A stretch of DNA of 64,000 nt from Parendozoicomonas callyspongiae (GCF_023502345.1 NZ_JAMFLX010000008.1:62001-126000), one strand, 5' to 3'; counted from the first letter of the stretch, positions 52,857 through 61,244 are shown. Notes: a model not told the origin generated them from the sequence alone. Translations and numbers: made by a program.

Positions 52857-53549
52857 ATGAACCCAAAGATCGCGCTTGTTCTGTTAGTAGGATTATATTG
52901 CCTTGTGCGCAGCCTGAGAAAGGTGCCACCTTTTCATTCCCCTTTAATTCCTTTCACTCTTTTTGCCACAGCCCTGGTTATCCCTTTTCTTGTTCTGGTT
53001 GTTTCAGGTTATTTCTTCCTGTCAGTGATTTACCTTCTGCTGATGATTCCATGGAAAACCCAGCTGGTAAGAGTTGCTCATCATATCTATCAGGAGTTTC
53101 ACAAGGAGGGTTTGGAAGAGAGTTATCGAAAGCTGGACTTTCAGCCTGACACTTTTCGTCTGGCAACAGACCTGGTTGAAATTGAGCTTAAACCCGGTGA
53201 ACGCAACATCGTTGGGACTTTCTCCAAAGGTGAACACTCAGGGAAAGATATTGGTAACCTTGATCCTGGCAAACTCTCAGCCCTGCTTAGTCATTTGCAG
53301 GACAAATATCCCCTGACTTGCCTGTTGATCAATCTCTGTATTGAAACAGACTTTGATGGGGCACTGCCACCACCGGATATTGAAGCTGCGAGTACTTTGC
53401 TTGGTGTTCAGCCAAGTGCAGGACGAGATGCTATCAGCAGAAACTTTCGAAGACTTATGATGGGGTTTCACCCTGACCGGGGAGGTTCTGACAGCCTGGC
53501 CAGTATGATTTATGCTGCAAAACAAGTGCTTTTAGATGAGGCCGCGTAG
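52857..53549 (+). CDS. Membrane-anchored J-domain protein (Tim14/Pam18-like)
   Basis: A DnaK cochaperone tethered to the membrane. The 230 residues from ATG 52857 (AAGGG eight bases upstream) begin with two hydrophobic helices (IALVLLVGLYCLV and LFATALVIPFLVLVVSGYFFLSVIYLLL). A cytoplasmic mixed domain with DPGKLSALLSHL follows, and the J domain occupies about residues 177-228. The J domain has the essential HPD triad (205-207, in GFHPDRGGSD) and the continuation LASMIYAAKQVLLDE, the pattern of mitochondrial Tim14/Pam18 J domains rather than DnaJ. It should stimulate DnaK ATPase at the membrane. A TTG at 52836 is a less likely start. It follows the structured region at 52613-52794. Confidence 0.85.
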   Translation: MNPKIALVLLVGLYCLVRSLRKVPPFHSPLIPFTLFATALVIPFLVLVVSGYFFLSVIYLLLMIPWKTQLVRVAHHIYQEFHKEGLEESYRKLDFQPDTFRLATDLVEIELKPGERNIVGTFSKGEHSGKDIGNLDPGKLSALLSHLQDKYPLTCLLINLCIETDFDGALPPPDIEAASTLLGVQPSAGRDAISRNFRRLMMGFHPDRGGSDSLASMIYAAKQVLLDEAA

Positions 53550-53710
53550 ACTGCGGCTAATATTTTTTCCTGCTGAAAACTCAGATTATTCAAGCACTTT
53601 AGCCTCCAGTAATATAAGAATTTCATCTAACTAACGACTGGCGGTTATCACCATCTAAGCAATACTTGCACCTGCCGATGCGATTGATGTCCCCCTACAG
53701 TCGTATTGGT

Positions 53711-53806
53711 AAGGTCTGAATGGCCTTGGTACTTGGATTGTGTACCTTTGTTTCACTCCTATGGTCTTGGCCCGGTGAGCTTCCCCCAGCTACCGGGTTC
53801 TTTTTT
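53711..53806 (+). ncRNA. Candidate small RNA (or structured 3' UTR) ending in a terminator
   Basis: In the 308-base gap after the J-protein gene, two local hairpins (AAGGTC/GGCCTT, 53711-53727; GGTAC/GTACC, 53728-53746) are followed by an A/U-rich single-stranded stretch and then a strong intrinsic terminator. This hairpin-single strand-terminator layout is typical of regulatory small RNAs. No clear promoter was found and no known sRNA family was matched, so a long 3' UTR of the J-protein mRNA is equally possible. The rest of 53550-53857 shows no open frame. Confidence 0.4.
53771..53806 (+). terminator. Rho-independent terminator
   Basis: CCCGGT pairs with ACCGGG and AGCT with AGCT across a single bulged G, with a 6-base C-rich loop, followed by TTC and six T. 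A textbook plus-strand terminator 222 bases past the J-protein stop. Confidence 0.92.
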
Positions 53807-53826
53807 CAGGTTTGTGAGGAGTTGTG

Positions 53827-53851
53827 AAAAAGGGGCTGATTCTGCCAGCCC
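53827..53851 (-). terminator. Rho-independent terminator after creA
   Basis: On the minus strand a 6-bp G/C stem (53846-53851 with 53833-53838) and 7-base loop are followed by a short U tract, just past the creA stop. Confidence 0.8.
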
Positions 53852-53857
53852 TGTCTG

Positions 53858-54280
53858 TTAGCGCGCCAAATAAAGCGGTACTGTTGAAATTGAGTGTGAA
53901 GCGTTATCCCCTTTTAGTTTCTTTGTATAGGCGATATAGACGAGAGTATCGTTCTCCTGGTCGTAAAACCGGTCAACGGTCATCGTTTTAAAGAAAAAGC
54001 TCTTTGCCTTTCTGAAAATATTCTTTGCTGGCTTTTGAAAATCACCTGTGATCGTTTTCTTGACCTGTCGGCATGCAATACTTGCGTTGGTCTGATCCTC
54101 GAATGAAAGTGCTCGGTCAGGGCTTGTTACATGGCATGCAACACCGTCAATCGTTGGGTCGTTAAATGACTCAATTGTAATGGTGTCTTTAAAAAGTATG
54201 CCGCTTGTTTCTACTGTGCCAATTTTGGCTGCAGTTGCATTAAGGCTAAAAGCCAGTATAAGAAAAAGTAAGTTTTTCAT
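53858..54280 (-). CDS. creA: CreA family periplasmic protein
   Basis: CreA is a small exported protein of unknown biochemical role, named from the creABCD locus of E. coli. The 140 residues start with a signal peptide (LLFLILAFSLNATA). The mature sequence follows CreA throughout: IGTVETSGILFKDTITIESFNDPTIDGVACHV (in pieces; key residues F.DP...V.C.V), DQTNASIACRQV, FKTMTVDRFYD and VYIAYTKKL...SISTVPLY. Two Cys (VACHV, IACRQ) are conserved and can form a disulfide. It stands alone rather than with creBC. The remaining 176 bases upstream are A/T-rich and contain no gene. Confidence 0.93.
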   Translation of the reverse strand: MKNLLFLILAFSLNATAAKIGTVETSGILFKDTITIESFNDPTIDGVACHVTSPDRALSFEDQTNASIACRQVKKTITGDFQKPAKNIFRKAKSFFFKTMTVDRFYDQENDTLVYIAYTKKLKGDNASHSISTVPLYLAR

Positions 54281-54456
54281 CCCATTATCTCTTTTTTCAG
54301 GTTCCTGCTGAGGGTTTGGTAAGGGATTTTGTTGGATATCGCTCAGCGTTTCAATCGGGATTATTCGTGGGTTAAGTGATTTTACGACCCTTGTAATCTT
54401 ACATACTTTTGAACCGTCGTAATTGTTCAGAAATGTAGTTGTTCAGAAATTCTGGC

Positions 54457-55377
54457 TCAGTCAGCCGCTTGTTTTTCTGTGAGGTGTTTTCCTTGTCTGA
54501 GTTGTTTGAGGCTTTGAATAGTCAGCTGGTCCAGATGGGAATGATCAAGGTTGTCCTTTTGTAGTTTCCCTTTCTGCCAGGGGAGCCTTTTATAGAAACC
54601 CTGGGTGCCGGTTTGTGGTGAAGGAAACTTGTTAACCTGAAACCAGGGGGAGTAGTCAAAGTCACCTGGAGTGCAGTGTTTAGGGTTTCTTTGGTACAGG
54701 CGCTGGCTGTCTTGATCTTTTACAACAAGCGGCCGTACAGGAAAGTTCACAAAGCTGAAGGCTTCAGCAATCAGGGTGGCACATGTTGTTCTTGACCAGG
54801 GTTCCGGGTTGCGGAACAGGGTGGATCGCCATCTTCGTGGTAAGAGCCGGGTTGGAAGAAGGAGACGGCACAGATCGATTATCTGACGAATATCATATTC
54901 CTGCCCAAGCCTTGAGGCGGCATACTTCAGCACATCATATCGATCCGACTGCACCAGCCCCTGTGGTCTGCAGATCCGCAGGTGTTCGCCACGATAGATA
55001 CTTAGGGGGCGGGTGACCGTACCGATACCAAACTCGCTTTCAATGATCAGTTGCGGATTCCTGCTGGAGCTAAGATCCCGGTCGAAGTGCTTGCGAACAA
55101 GCGCACTCAGCTCTTCATCCTCAATATCTTCAAGTCGACCGATATAGAGCATGGCGTGGGACCAGCGGCTGAATGTCAGCCTCTGAATAATACGTGCCAC
55201 CCGTGAACGCCCCTCAACCAGGACGACATCACAAGGTTTTAACTCATGCCTGATTTCATCGAAGTCACTTAGGGCATGCCTGGATACTTCCGACTCATAA
55301 GTCAGCCAGGATGTACACCTGAAGAGCAGGTTGTGGCGAAGGCTGGGGAATATCTGCGAGATTCGTCCCTGAATCAT
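54457..55377 (-). CDS. Permuted papain-fold protein, YiiX/YebB (C92-like) type
   Basis: A 306-residue protein with the permuted NlpC/P60-like cysteine peptidase fold found in YiiX, YebB and YaeF. The opening block LKPCDVVLVEGRSRVARIIQRLTFSRWSHAMLYIG carries the catalytic His (SHA, about residue 74). The Cys sits in TTCATLIAEAF (about residue 205). EFGIGTVTRPLSIY and HLRICRP between them are also conserved in type. The relatives are often called lipo-like proteins and may cleave amide or ester bonds in lipids or peptides. No signal peptide is obvious in the first 25 residues. It has AAGGAG nine bases before the ATG. Target unknown. Confidence 0.82.
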   Translation of the reverse strand: MIQGRISQIFPSLRHNLLFRCTSWLTYESEVSRHALSDFDEIRHELKPCDVVLVEGRSRVARIIQRLTFSRWSHAMLYIGRLEDIEDEELSALVRKHFDRDLSSSRNPQLIIESEFGIGTVTRPLSIYRGEHLRICRPQGLVQSDRYDVLKYAASRLGQEYDIRQIIDLCRLLLPTRLLPRRWRSTLFRNPEPWSRTTCATLIAEAFSFVNFPVRPLVVKDQDSQRLYQRNPKHCTPGDFDYSPWFQVNKFPSPQTGTQGFYKRLPWQKGKLQKDNLDHSHLDQLTIQSLKQLRQGKHLTEKQAAD

Positions 55378-55501
55378 CCCAGAGTGCTCCTTGTGGTGGT
55401 TTGTTCTTGCGCAAGCAGCGTTAGTAAAAGCGTGGCATAGAAATATGACAGTTGTGTGATATGGCAGGGATGATTGATGAGGGCTGTTCCTTCGAGGCTA
55501 T

Positions 55502-55537
55502 CTTGAAGCTCGAGACTCAAACCTTGAAGTTCGAAAC
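55502..55537. promoter_or_regulatory. Tandem 15-bp repeats upstream of the DUF1285 gene
   Basis: CTTGAAGCTCGAGAC (55502-55516) and CTTGAAGTTCGAAAC (55523-55537) match at 13 of 15 positions and start 21 bases apart, two turns of the helix. They lie about 75-110 bases before the DUF1285 start and upstream of a TATTAT box (55570-55575). The spacing suggests an activator or repressor binding pair. Confidence 0.45.
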
Positions 55538-55609
55538 AGTAGTCTGAAATGACTTTGTAGCTACACCGCTATTATACTCCTTTCAAAACCGCTCATAGTT
55601 GGGGGATGA

Positions 55610-56194
55610 ATGATGACTCAGGCGAAAGACCGCCCCTCAGGGTTGCTTGGACAGATTGTCGCTGAAACGGATGGTCGTAAGTTGCCTCCCGTCCATCAGT
55701 GGAATCCTCCTTTTTGTGGGGATATTGATATGGTGATCAAGCGGGATGGCAGCTGGCACTATATGAAGAGCCCCATAGGGCGTGAGCGGATGGTTCGTCT
55801 GTTTTCCACCGTGTTACGAAAGGATGGTGATGATTTCTTTCTGGTCACTCCGGTAGAGAAGGTTGGCATCATGGTTGAGGATGCCCCCTTTATTGCAATC
55901 TCGGTTGAAGTCTCTTCACAGAACGAAAAACCATGCCTTAGCTTCGTTACTAATGTCGGTGATGTGGTTGTTCTTGACCAAGAGCATCCGCTGCGTGTTG
56001 ATCTTGATCCCCAGACCCAGGAACCTTCTCCCTATATCCTGGTTCGGGATCGGCTGGAAGCTCTGATTCACCGCAATGTTTTCTATCAACTGGTTGAGAT
56101 GGCAGATATTCGTGAAATCAAAGGGCTGAAATGGTACGGCATAGAAAGCTGTGGAGATTTTTACCTGATAGCTCCCGCCCCTGAAGATCAATAA
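55610..56194 (+). CDS. DUF1285 protein
   Basis: A 194-residue cytoplasmic protein of DUF1285. The conserved features are visible: [41 protein letters not shown] (in pieces: G.ID..I..DG.W.Y..SPI.R..MV.LFS..L) and [18 protein letters not shown]. Later come [14 protein letters not shown] and [25 protein letters not shown]. Structures of relatives show two barrel-like repeats; the biological role is not established. Two ATGs in a row (55610, 55613) follow a GGGGG SD. A possible tandem operator lies upstream. Confidence 0.9.
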   Translation: MMTQAKDRPSGLLGQIVAETDGRKLPPVHQWNPPFCGDIDMVIKRDGSWHYMKSPIGRERMVRLFSTVLRKDGDDFFLVTPVEKVGIMVEDAPFIAISVEVSSQNEKPCLSFVTNVGDVVVLDQEHPLRVDLDPQTQEPSPYILVRDRLEALIHRNVFYQLVEMADIREIKGLKWYGIESCGDFYLIAPAPEDQ

Positions 56195-56267
56195 CAACCA
56201 ACATCTGGTTACCTCAAAGTAGATATAGATAATGGTCGACTGTTCTTCTTATGGGAATTGATTGGCA

Positions 56268-57518
56268 CTAATCATCATCAGGATTCAAGTCGGCTTTCAC
56301 CTCGGAAACTTCTCCCGCCGCCTCATAATTCACAACTGCTGCCGGAGTCGGAGTGGTGGCTTGAACGCTTGTTGAACCAGTAGGCGCTCTACGGCACTTG
56401 TCATAAAGTTGAAGTATTCTTGGGCGCTTTCCACTTTTCCACCGACTAACTTCGTTAATGGTGAATATCGTTCCGACTCCAAGAACAATTACTCCGGTAA
56501 CACCTGTTACGACACCCACTATTAAGCCAATATTTGGTGGTGCCATGGTTGGAGCCATGAGCCCTGGTTCAAGAAAGGGAGTCACTGCAGGGGCAAGTGA
56601 ACTTGTTATTGATTGCGCTACCCCCAGAGTAGGCAGCCACAGGGAGGCCAGCAGACGAAATACACCTAAGCCACCTGAATGTCTGTAACCTCCAATGGTG
56701 GCAGAGGTGGGTGTAGCCGGTGGCTCAGAATCCGAACTCAGGCTGATATGCTCATATTGAACATTTCCTTTGTATAGAGGTTGCGATTCCAGTAATTGTT
56801 CGAGATGGATGTAGTCAAGGACTGCTGTTGCTTTGCCTTCTGTTTTAAATACCGGTTCCAGTTTTGTAGGAGCAGCTTCTCTGTCTTGCTTCGTGACAAA
56901 GTCAATATGGCTTGCCAAGACCAACGACGCTGAGCCTGCAACCGTTAATGCTGCGTGATCAGACAATAACGAAGAAGATAAAAGGATTTCTGGTAAGGCT
57001 GTGCTTGAACTTCCCTCAGCGCTATCTGTGCTAATGCCCTGAATGAAGATTTTTTTTGCCTGATCAACTCTGAGGCTTTGATCCCAGGCTATTGGGCCAT
57101 TATGGCCACTGACCAGTACCAGGATTTGAGTGCCAGCCCTGCTGCTATCCAGTAATGTCTTAAGGCTGTTAATGCCAGTGGTTCCGTCAAGGAATACAAC
57201 CGTATCAATGAGCTGTTTCCCGATAGTCCTTTGGTATGAGTAAGGTATTCCTGGCTGTAAATCAGTTGATTGTTCTGCTCTTTGCAGTGAACTGCTTAAA
57301 GGTCTACGGGTAAGCGGGTGATTCCAGGGAGCTTTTCCTCTGAATAGTTCTGGGTTGACGGCATCTTCGAGTTTTGAGTATGAAAGGTCAGGTGTAGTCG
57401 TAGGATGCCCTTGAAGAGGCTGCTGTCTTTGGGTTTTGACAATGGCATTCAGGTTTACTGCCCAGACAGTAAGGAGTATGAAGACAGTCAGCCTTAGGAG
57501 AGGATGAAAGACAGGCAT
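56268..57518 (-). CDS. Exported single-pass protein of unknown function (416 aa)
   Basis: No family recognised. The N-terminus is a signal peptide (LLRLTVFILLTVWAVNLNA, cut near residue 25). A Ser/Thr/Gln-rich extracytoplasmic region follows (residues 26-320), with alternating hydrophobic strands (QILVLVSGHNGPIAWDQSL; ALTVAGSASLVLASHIDFV) that resemble beta-helix repeats. Near residues 335-360 one strong transmembrane helix (IGLIVGVVTGVTGVIVLGVG) is followed by a stop-transfer cluster (RWKSGKRPR) and a cytoplasmic tail of about 45 residues. This gives a type I membrane topology. It resembles in layout the RING and 507 aa orphans: signal peptide, unknown exterior domain, A/T-richer DNA. Single-gene unit. 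Confidence 0.8.
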   Translation of the reverse strand: MPVFHPLLRLTVFILLTVWAVNLNAIVKTQRQQPLQGHPTTTPDLSYSKLEDAVNPELFRGKAPWNHPLTRRPLSSSLQRAEQSTDLQPGIPYSYQRTIGKQLIDTVVFLDGTTGINSLKTLLDSSRAGTQILVLVSGHNGPIAWDQSLRVDQAKKIFIQGISTDSAEGSSSTALPEILLSSSLLSDHAALTVAGSASLVLASHIDFVTKQDREAAPTKLEPVFKTEGKATAVLDYIHLEQLLESQPLYKGNVQYEHISLSSDSEPPATPTSATIGGYRHSGGLGVFRLLASLWLPTLGVAQSITSSLAPAVTPFLEPGLMAPTMAPPNIGLIVGVVTGVTGVIVLGVGTIFTINEVSRWKSGKRPRILQLYDKCRRAPTGSTSVQATTPTPAAVVNYEAAGEVSEVKADLNPDDD

Positions 57519-57764
57519 AAGATGTACTTCATGATCGAACCTGAACCAGTTATATGTGAGACTTTCCAGTTATGCCAGTCATATAACCAGCATGTTTAAC
57601 AAACGGTTAAGATGACTATTTGATAAATATGTGAATTTGCTTCTGGAAACATCAACATATTCTCGTATATCTGTTTTCCCTCCTTACCGATTGCTTTATA
57701 GTTAGATACAGCCTGTTGTTCAGGTGATACACACAATAAAAATGCTCTTTTTCAGGAGCGTCCA

Positions 57765-58418
57765 ATGATTAGAAAAATATCGCTTCTAATTCTGACTCTA
57801 TCAGCTGGCTTAGCCTTTGGTGAAACCCCATGGTACATGGGTGTTGCCGGAGGTGCCGGTGAAGTTGAAGTTGTCGGGCATGATCGTGGGCCAGAAGCCA
57901 CCAAGGTATTGAGCAAGGCTGGTTTGGGGGTTAACTCTGCAGTCAGTGCTGAAGATGATGGTACAGCGGTCTGGAAAGTTTTTGCCGGGTACAGAATAAA
58001 TGATTACTGGGCTGTTGAGGCCGGTTATCAGGATCTGGGCAACACTTCAGGTGGTTTTTCCTCTTCAATAAGCAAGAACGGCACAACATCAAATCTCAGT
58101 GGCAAAGTGAAATCAGAATATGACGCGCTGTCCTCATCTGTCGTAGGGCAGTGGAAGTTTAACCGCTGGATTGGTGTTTATGGCAGGGCCGGGGTGCACT
58201 ACTGGAAACATGAATTTACAGCAAAAGGCAGTAATACCCTGGGCATGACGATTGATGAAACCGAGACTGACAATGGAATTGATTATCTCTATGGCGGCGG
58301 TGTTGTAGGCCAGCTGTCCGATAATATTTCTGTTCGCCTTGAGTGGGAAAGATTCCATGGGATTGAAGATGAGGAAGGGGTTGATATCAAGACTCTGAGT
58401 ACAGTCTATCGTTTCTAA
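57765..58418 (+). CDS. OmpA-like outer-membrane beta-barrel protein
   Basis: A 217-residue outer-membrane protein with a small eight-strand barrel. The signal peptide (LLILTLSAGLAFG) is followed by WYMGVAGGAGEVEVV and amphipathic strands such as AVWKVFAGYRINDYWAVEAGYQDLG, SSVVGQWKFNRWIGVYGRAGVHYW and YLYGGGVVGQLSDNISVRLEWERF (named by short pieces). The chain ends in VYRF with terminal Phe, the BAM targeting signal. No peptidoglycan-binding OmpA C-terminal domain is present. AGGAG lies seven bases before the ATG. It may serve as an adhesin, porin or structural protein; function undecided. Confidence 0.88.
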   Translation: MIRKISLLILTLSAGLAFGETPWYMGVAGGAGEVEVVGHDRGPEATKVLSKAGLGVNSAVSAEDDGTAVWKVFAGYRINDYWAVEAGYQDLGNTSGGFSSSISKNGTTSNLSGKVKSEYDALSSSVVGQWKFNRWIGVYGRAGVHYWKHEFTAKGSNTLGMTIDETETDNGIDYLYGGGVVGQLSDNISVRLEWERFHGIEDEEGVDIKTLSTVYRF

Positions 58419-58436
58419 ATTTTTCTCTTATCTCTG

Positions 58437-58476
58437 AAACAACAAACCCCTGAATATTCAGGAGTTTGTTGTTTTT
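58437..58476. terminator. Bidirectional terminator between the barrel gene and etf-QO
   Basis: A 38-base near-perfect inverted repeat (AAACAACAAAC outer arm, CCTGAATATTCAGG core) flanked by A and T tracts, between converging genes. Confidence 0.93.
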
Positions 58477-58492
58477 CCACCTCAAAATTTTT

Positions 58493-60145
58493 CTACATGT
58501 TGGGATAGTTCGGCCCCCCAGCTCCTTCCGGTGTTACCCAGGTAATGTTCTGGGCCGGGTCCTTGATATCACAGGTCTTACAGTGCACGCAGTTCTGTGA
58601 GTTTATCTGGAACCGTTGACTGCCGTCTTCCTCTTCAACAACTTCATACACACCGGCCGGGCAATAACGCTGAGCAGGCTCATCAAACTGCGGCAGGTTA
58701 TCTCGCAGGGGCAGTTCCGGATCTGTCAGCTGGAGATGACAGCGCTGATCTTCTTCATGGTTGGTATTTGAAAGGAAAACAGAGCTGAGCTTGTCAAAGC
58801 TGATTTCACCATCTGGTTTTGGATAGTTGATCTTTGTGCAGGAGCTGGCAGGCTTGAGTTGGGTATGATCCGCAGAGGGATCACGCAACGTATATGGCAG
58901 CTTGCCATTAAAGATATTGATATCAAACCAGGCAAAAGCACCACCAACGAATGCACCAAACTTATGCAGCAGTGGGCCGAAGTTGCGCTGCTGGTGGAGT
59001 TCGTCGTGGAGCCAGGAGTTATTGAATGCCGCAGAAAAATCACTCAGCTCTTTACCGCCCTCGTCACCATTTTTAATGGCGGTGAAAACAGACTCGGCGG
59101 CGAGCATACCGGATTTCATAGCCGTATGAGAGCCTTTGATCTTGGCATTGTTCATGGTACCGGCATCACAGCCAATCAGAAGGCCGCCGGGGAAGTTCAT
59201 TTTTGGTAATGATTGCAGCCCACCTTTATTCAGGGCGCGCGCACCATAAGAAACACGCTTTCCGCCTTTAAGATACTTCTTGATCAGTGGGTTATGCTTC
59301 AGGCGCTGGAACTCATCAAATGGGCTGACATGGGGGTTGGAATAGTTCAGGTCAGTAATCAATCCAACCACAACCTGATTATTTTCGAGATGATAAAGGA
59401 AGCTGCCACCAGTTGAGCTGCTCTCAGTCAGAGGCCAGCCCGCTGTATGAATCACCAGACCAGGCTGATGCTGCTCTACAGGAATATCCCAGAGCTCTTT
59501 GATACCGATGCCATAGTGCGCCGGGTCTTTACCGTCATCCAGAGCAAACTCTTTAATCAGTTGTTTGCCGAGATGGCCGCGGCAACCTTCAGCAAACAGA
59601 GTGTACTTGGCCCGCAGCTCCATGCCTGGCATATAGCTGTCTTTATGGTCGCCATTTTCTGCAATGCCCATATCGCCGGTGATAATGCCTTTTACTGCAC
59701 CGTCTTCAATCAGCACTTGCTGGGCGGCAAACCCTGGGAATATTTCCACACCCAGCTGTTCCGCCTGTTCCCCCAGCCACCGGCAGAGGTTGCCCAGACT
59801 GATAATGTAGTTGCCTTCATTATGCATGGTCTTATGGGTCATAAAGGCGGGAAACTTTTTGTTGCTGTCGGGGCCGGTCAGGTAATGAATCTCATCAGCT
59901 GTAACTGGTGTATTCAGGGGCGCGCCTTTCTCTTGCCAGTCCGGGAAAAGCTCATTCAGGGCATGGGGTTCAAACACGGCACCTGACAGGATATGCGCAC
60001 CAATCTCTGATCCTTTTTCAACCAGGCAGACAGTCAGTTCCTGTTCGGTTTCCTGGGCCTGCTGCATAAGGTGACAGGCTGCGGACAGGCCGGCAGGGCC
60101 ACCACCGACAATAACAACATCAAACTCCATGGATTCGCGTTCCAT
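58493..60145 (-). CDS. etfD: Electron-transfer flavoprotein:ubiquinone oxidoreductase
   Basis: ETF-QO passes electrons from ETF to ubiquinone on the membrane surface, linking fatty-acid and amino-acid oxidation to respiration. From ATG 60145 the protein has 550 residues. An excellent AGGAGGT SD stands about six bases upstream, so the longer start at 60196 is rejected. The FAD motif VIVGGGPAGLSAACHL is at about residues 11-26. Later blocks include GCRGHLGKQL, GGLLIGCDAGTMNNAKIKG and the C-terminal 4Fe-4S ferredoxin site (CPAGVYEV with NCVHCKTCDIKDP, about 495-545). The hydrophobic region for quinone and membrane contact is near FNSSWL. It is divergent from etfBA across 349 bases holding both promoters. 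Confidence 0.96.
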   Translation of the reverse strand: MERESMEFDVVIVGGGPAGLSAACHLMQQAQETEQELTVCLVEKGSEIGAHILSGAVFEPHALNELFPDWQEKGAPLNTPVTADEIHYLTGPDSNKKFPAFMTHKTMHNEGNYIISLGNLCRWLGEQAEQLGVEIFPGFAAQQVLIEDGAVKGIITGDMGIAENGDHKDSYMPGMELRAKYTLFAEGCRGHLGKQLIKEFALDDGKDPAHYGIGIKELWDIPVEQHQPGLVIHTAGWPLTESSSTGGSFLYHLENNQVVVGLITDLNYSNPHVSPFDEFQRLKHNPLIKKYLKGGKRVSYGARALNKGGLQSLPKMNFPGGLLIGCDAGTMNNAKIKGSHTAMKSGMLAAESVFTAIKNGDEGGKELSDFSAAFNNSWLHDELHQQRNFGPLLHKFGAFVGGAFAWFDINIFNGKLPYTLRDPSADHTQLKPASSCTKINYPKPDGEISFDKLSSVFLSNTNHEEDQRCHLQLTDPELPLRDNLPQFDEPAQRYCPAGVYEVVEEEDGSQRFQINSQNCVHCKTCDIKDPAQNITWVTPEGAGGPNYPNM

Positions 60146-60218
60146 GACTGACCTCCTGCTGTGGCTAAGCGGCAAATTATGCTTATTAGAATTCAAACAG
60201 TTGTTTTACTTTGGGCGC

Positions 60219-60247
60219 ATTATACGACCGGACAGACGCTTAGCCAA
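60219..60247 (-). promoter_or_regulatory. Sigma70 promoter of etf-QO
   Basis: On the minus strand TTGGCT (60242-60247) and a perfect TATAAT (60219-60224) are separated by 17 bases, about 74 bases before the etf-QO start. Confidence 0.7.
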
Positions 60248-60359
60248 CGGCATGTTGTGGATTTGCTTCGATAAATACCTCATCAGGCTGGTTGTGAAGT
60301 ATAAAACCTGCTGGATATAAGCGGGAAAAAGCACAAAACAGTTATAGGTAATGCTACAT

Positions 60360-60399
60360 AAAACACTCGTTTGAATACGTAGTTTACTACTGTTAAACT
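60360..60399 (+). promoter_or_regulatory. etfBA promoter overlapped by a PsrA-like box
   Basis: TTGAAT (60371-60376) and TAAACT (60394-60399) are 17 bases apart, about 95 bases before etfB. AAAAC-N4-GTTTG (60360-60373) overlaps the -35 box and resembles the (G/C)AAAC-N4-GTTT(G/C) operator of the fatty-acid-sensing repressor PsrA, which controls etf and beta-oxidation genes in pseudomonads. The site is one base off in its first position. The rest of the 349-base divergent region holds the etf-QO promoter and no gene. Confidence 0.45.
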
Positions 60400-60494
60400 C
60401 GGTTTCGCGACAGGGGGTGAGTATTCTGCATCTTGTGAGAGGCTTTACTCACAAACCGCTAAAGCCCAATAAATAAAAGGAAGGCTGCAAACGT

Positions 60495-61244
60495 ATGAAG
60501 GTTCTTGTAGCTGTTAAGCGCGTTATTGATTACAACGTCAAGGTTCGCGTAAAGGCCGATAATACAGATGTTGATCTGACCAACGTTAAAATGGCTATTA
60601 ATCCGTTCTGCGAAATAGCTGTAGAAGAAGCGGTTCGACTAAAAGAACAGGGAGTGGCATCGGAAATCGTTGTTGTTTCCATGGGACCAAAAGAGTGCCA
60701 GGAGCAGATCCGCACAGCCCTTGCCCTGGGTGCTGACCGGGGTATTCAGGTACAGACTGACGAAAAGCTCGACTCCCTTGCCGTTGCCAAGCTGCTGAAA
60801 GCTGTTTATGAACAGGAAAAACCTGATCTGATCATACTTGGCAAACAGGCTATTGATAGCGACAACAACCAGACCGGGCAGATGCTGGCAGCGCTGGCAG
60901 GACTTCCTCAGGGGACTTTTGCTTCAGAAGTGAAGGTTGAAGAAGGCAAGGCTAATGTCACACGCGAGGTTGACGGAGGTTTGCAGACTGTTGCCCTGAA
61001 TCTGCCTGCTGTTGTGACAACTGATCTGCGTCTTAATGAACCCCGCTACGCGTCACTGCCCAATATTATGAAAGCCAAGCGTAAGCCTCTGGATGTGAAA
61101 ACACCGGAAGATCTGGGTGTCACCATCACTTCAACCATTTCCTTGCTGAAAGTTGAACCACCAGCCGAGCGTCAGGCAGGTATCAAGGTTGGCAGTGTCG
61201 ATGAGCTGGTAGAAAAACTGAAGAATGAGGCGAAGGTGATCTGA
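60495..61244 (+). CDS. etfB: Electron-transfer flavoprotein beta subunit
   Basis: EtfB binds AMP and, with EtfA, forms the ETF heterodimer that takes electrons from acyl-CoA and other dehydrogenases. The 249 residues begin [19 protein letters not shown], the standard start. [18 protein letters not shown] follows, and the AMP-site region [12 protein letters not shown] and the signature [24 protein letters not shown] are intact. The recognition loop for dehydrogenases ([31 protein letters not shown], with Leu195-type Leu in it) is present. An AAGGA lies 11 bases before the ATG. The TGA overlaps the ATG of etfA by one base. Confidence 0.97.
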   Translation: MKVLVAVKRVIDYNVKVRVKADNTDVDLTNVKMAINPFCEIAVEEAVRLKEQGVASEIVVVSMGPKECQEQIRTALALGADRGIQVQTDEKLDSLAVAKLLKAVYEQEKPDLIILGKQAIDSDNNQTGQMLAALAGLPQGTFASEVKVEEGKANVTREVDGGLQTVALNLPAVVTTDLRLNEPRYASLPNIMKAKRKPLDVKTPEDLGVTITSTISLLKVEPPAERQAGIKVGSVDELVEKLKNEAKVI

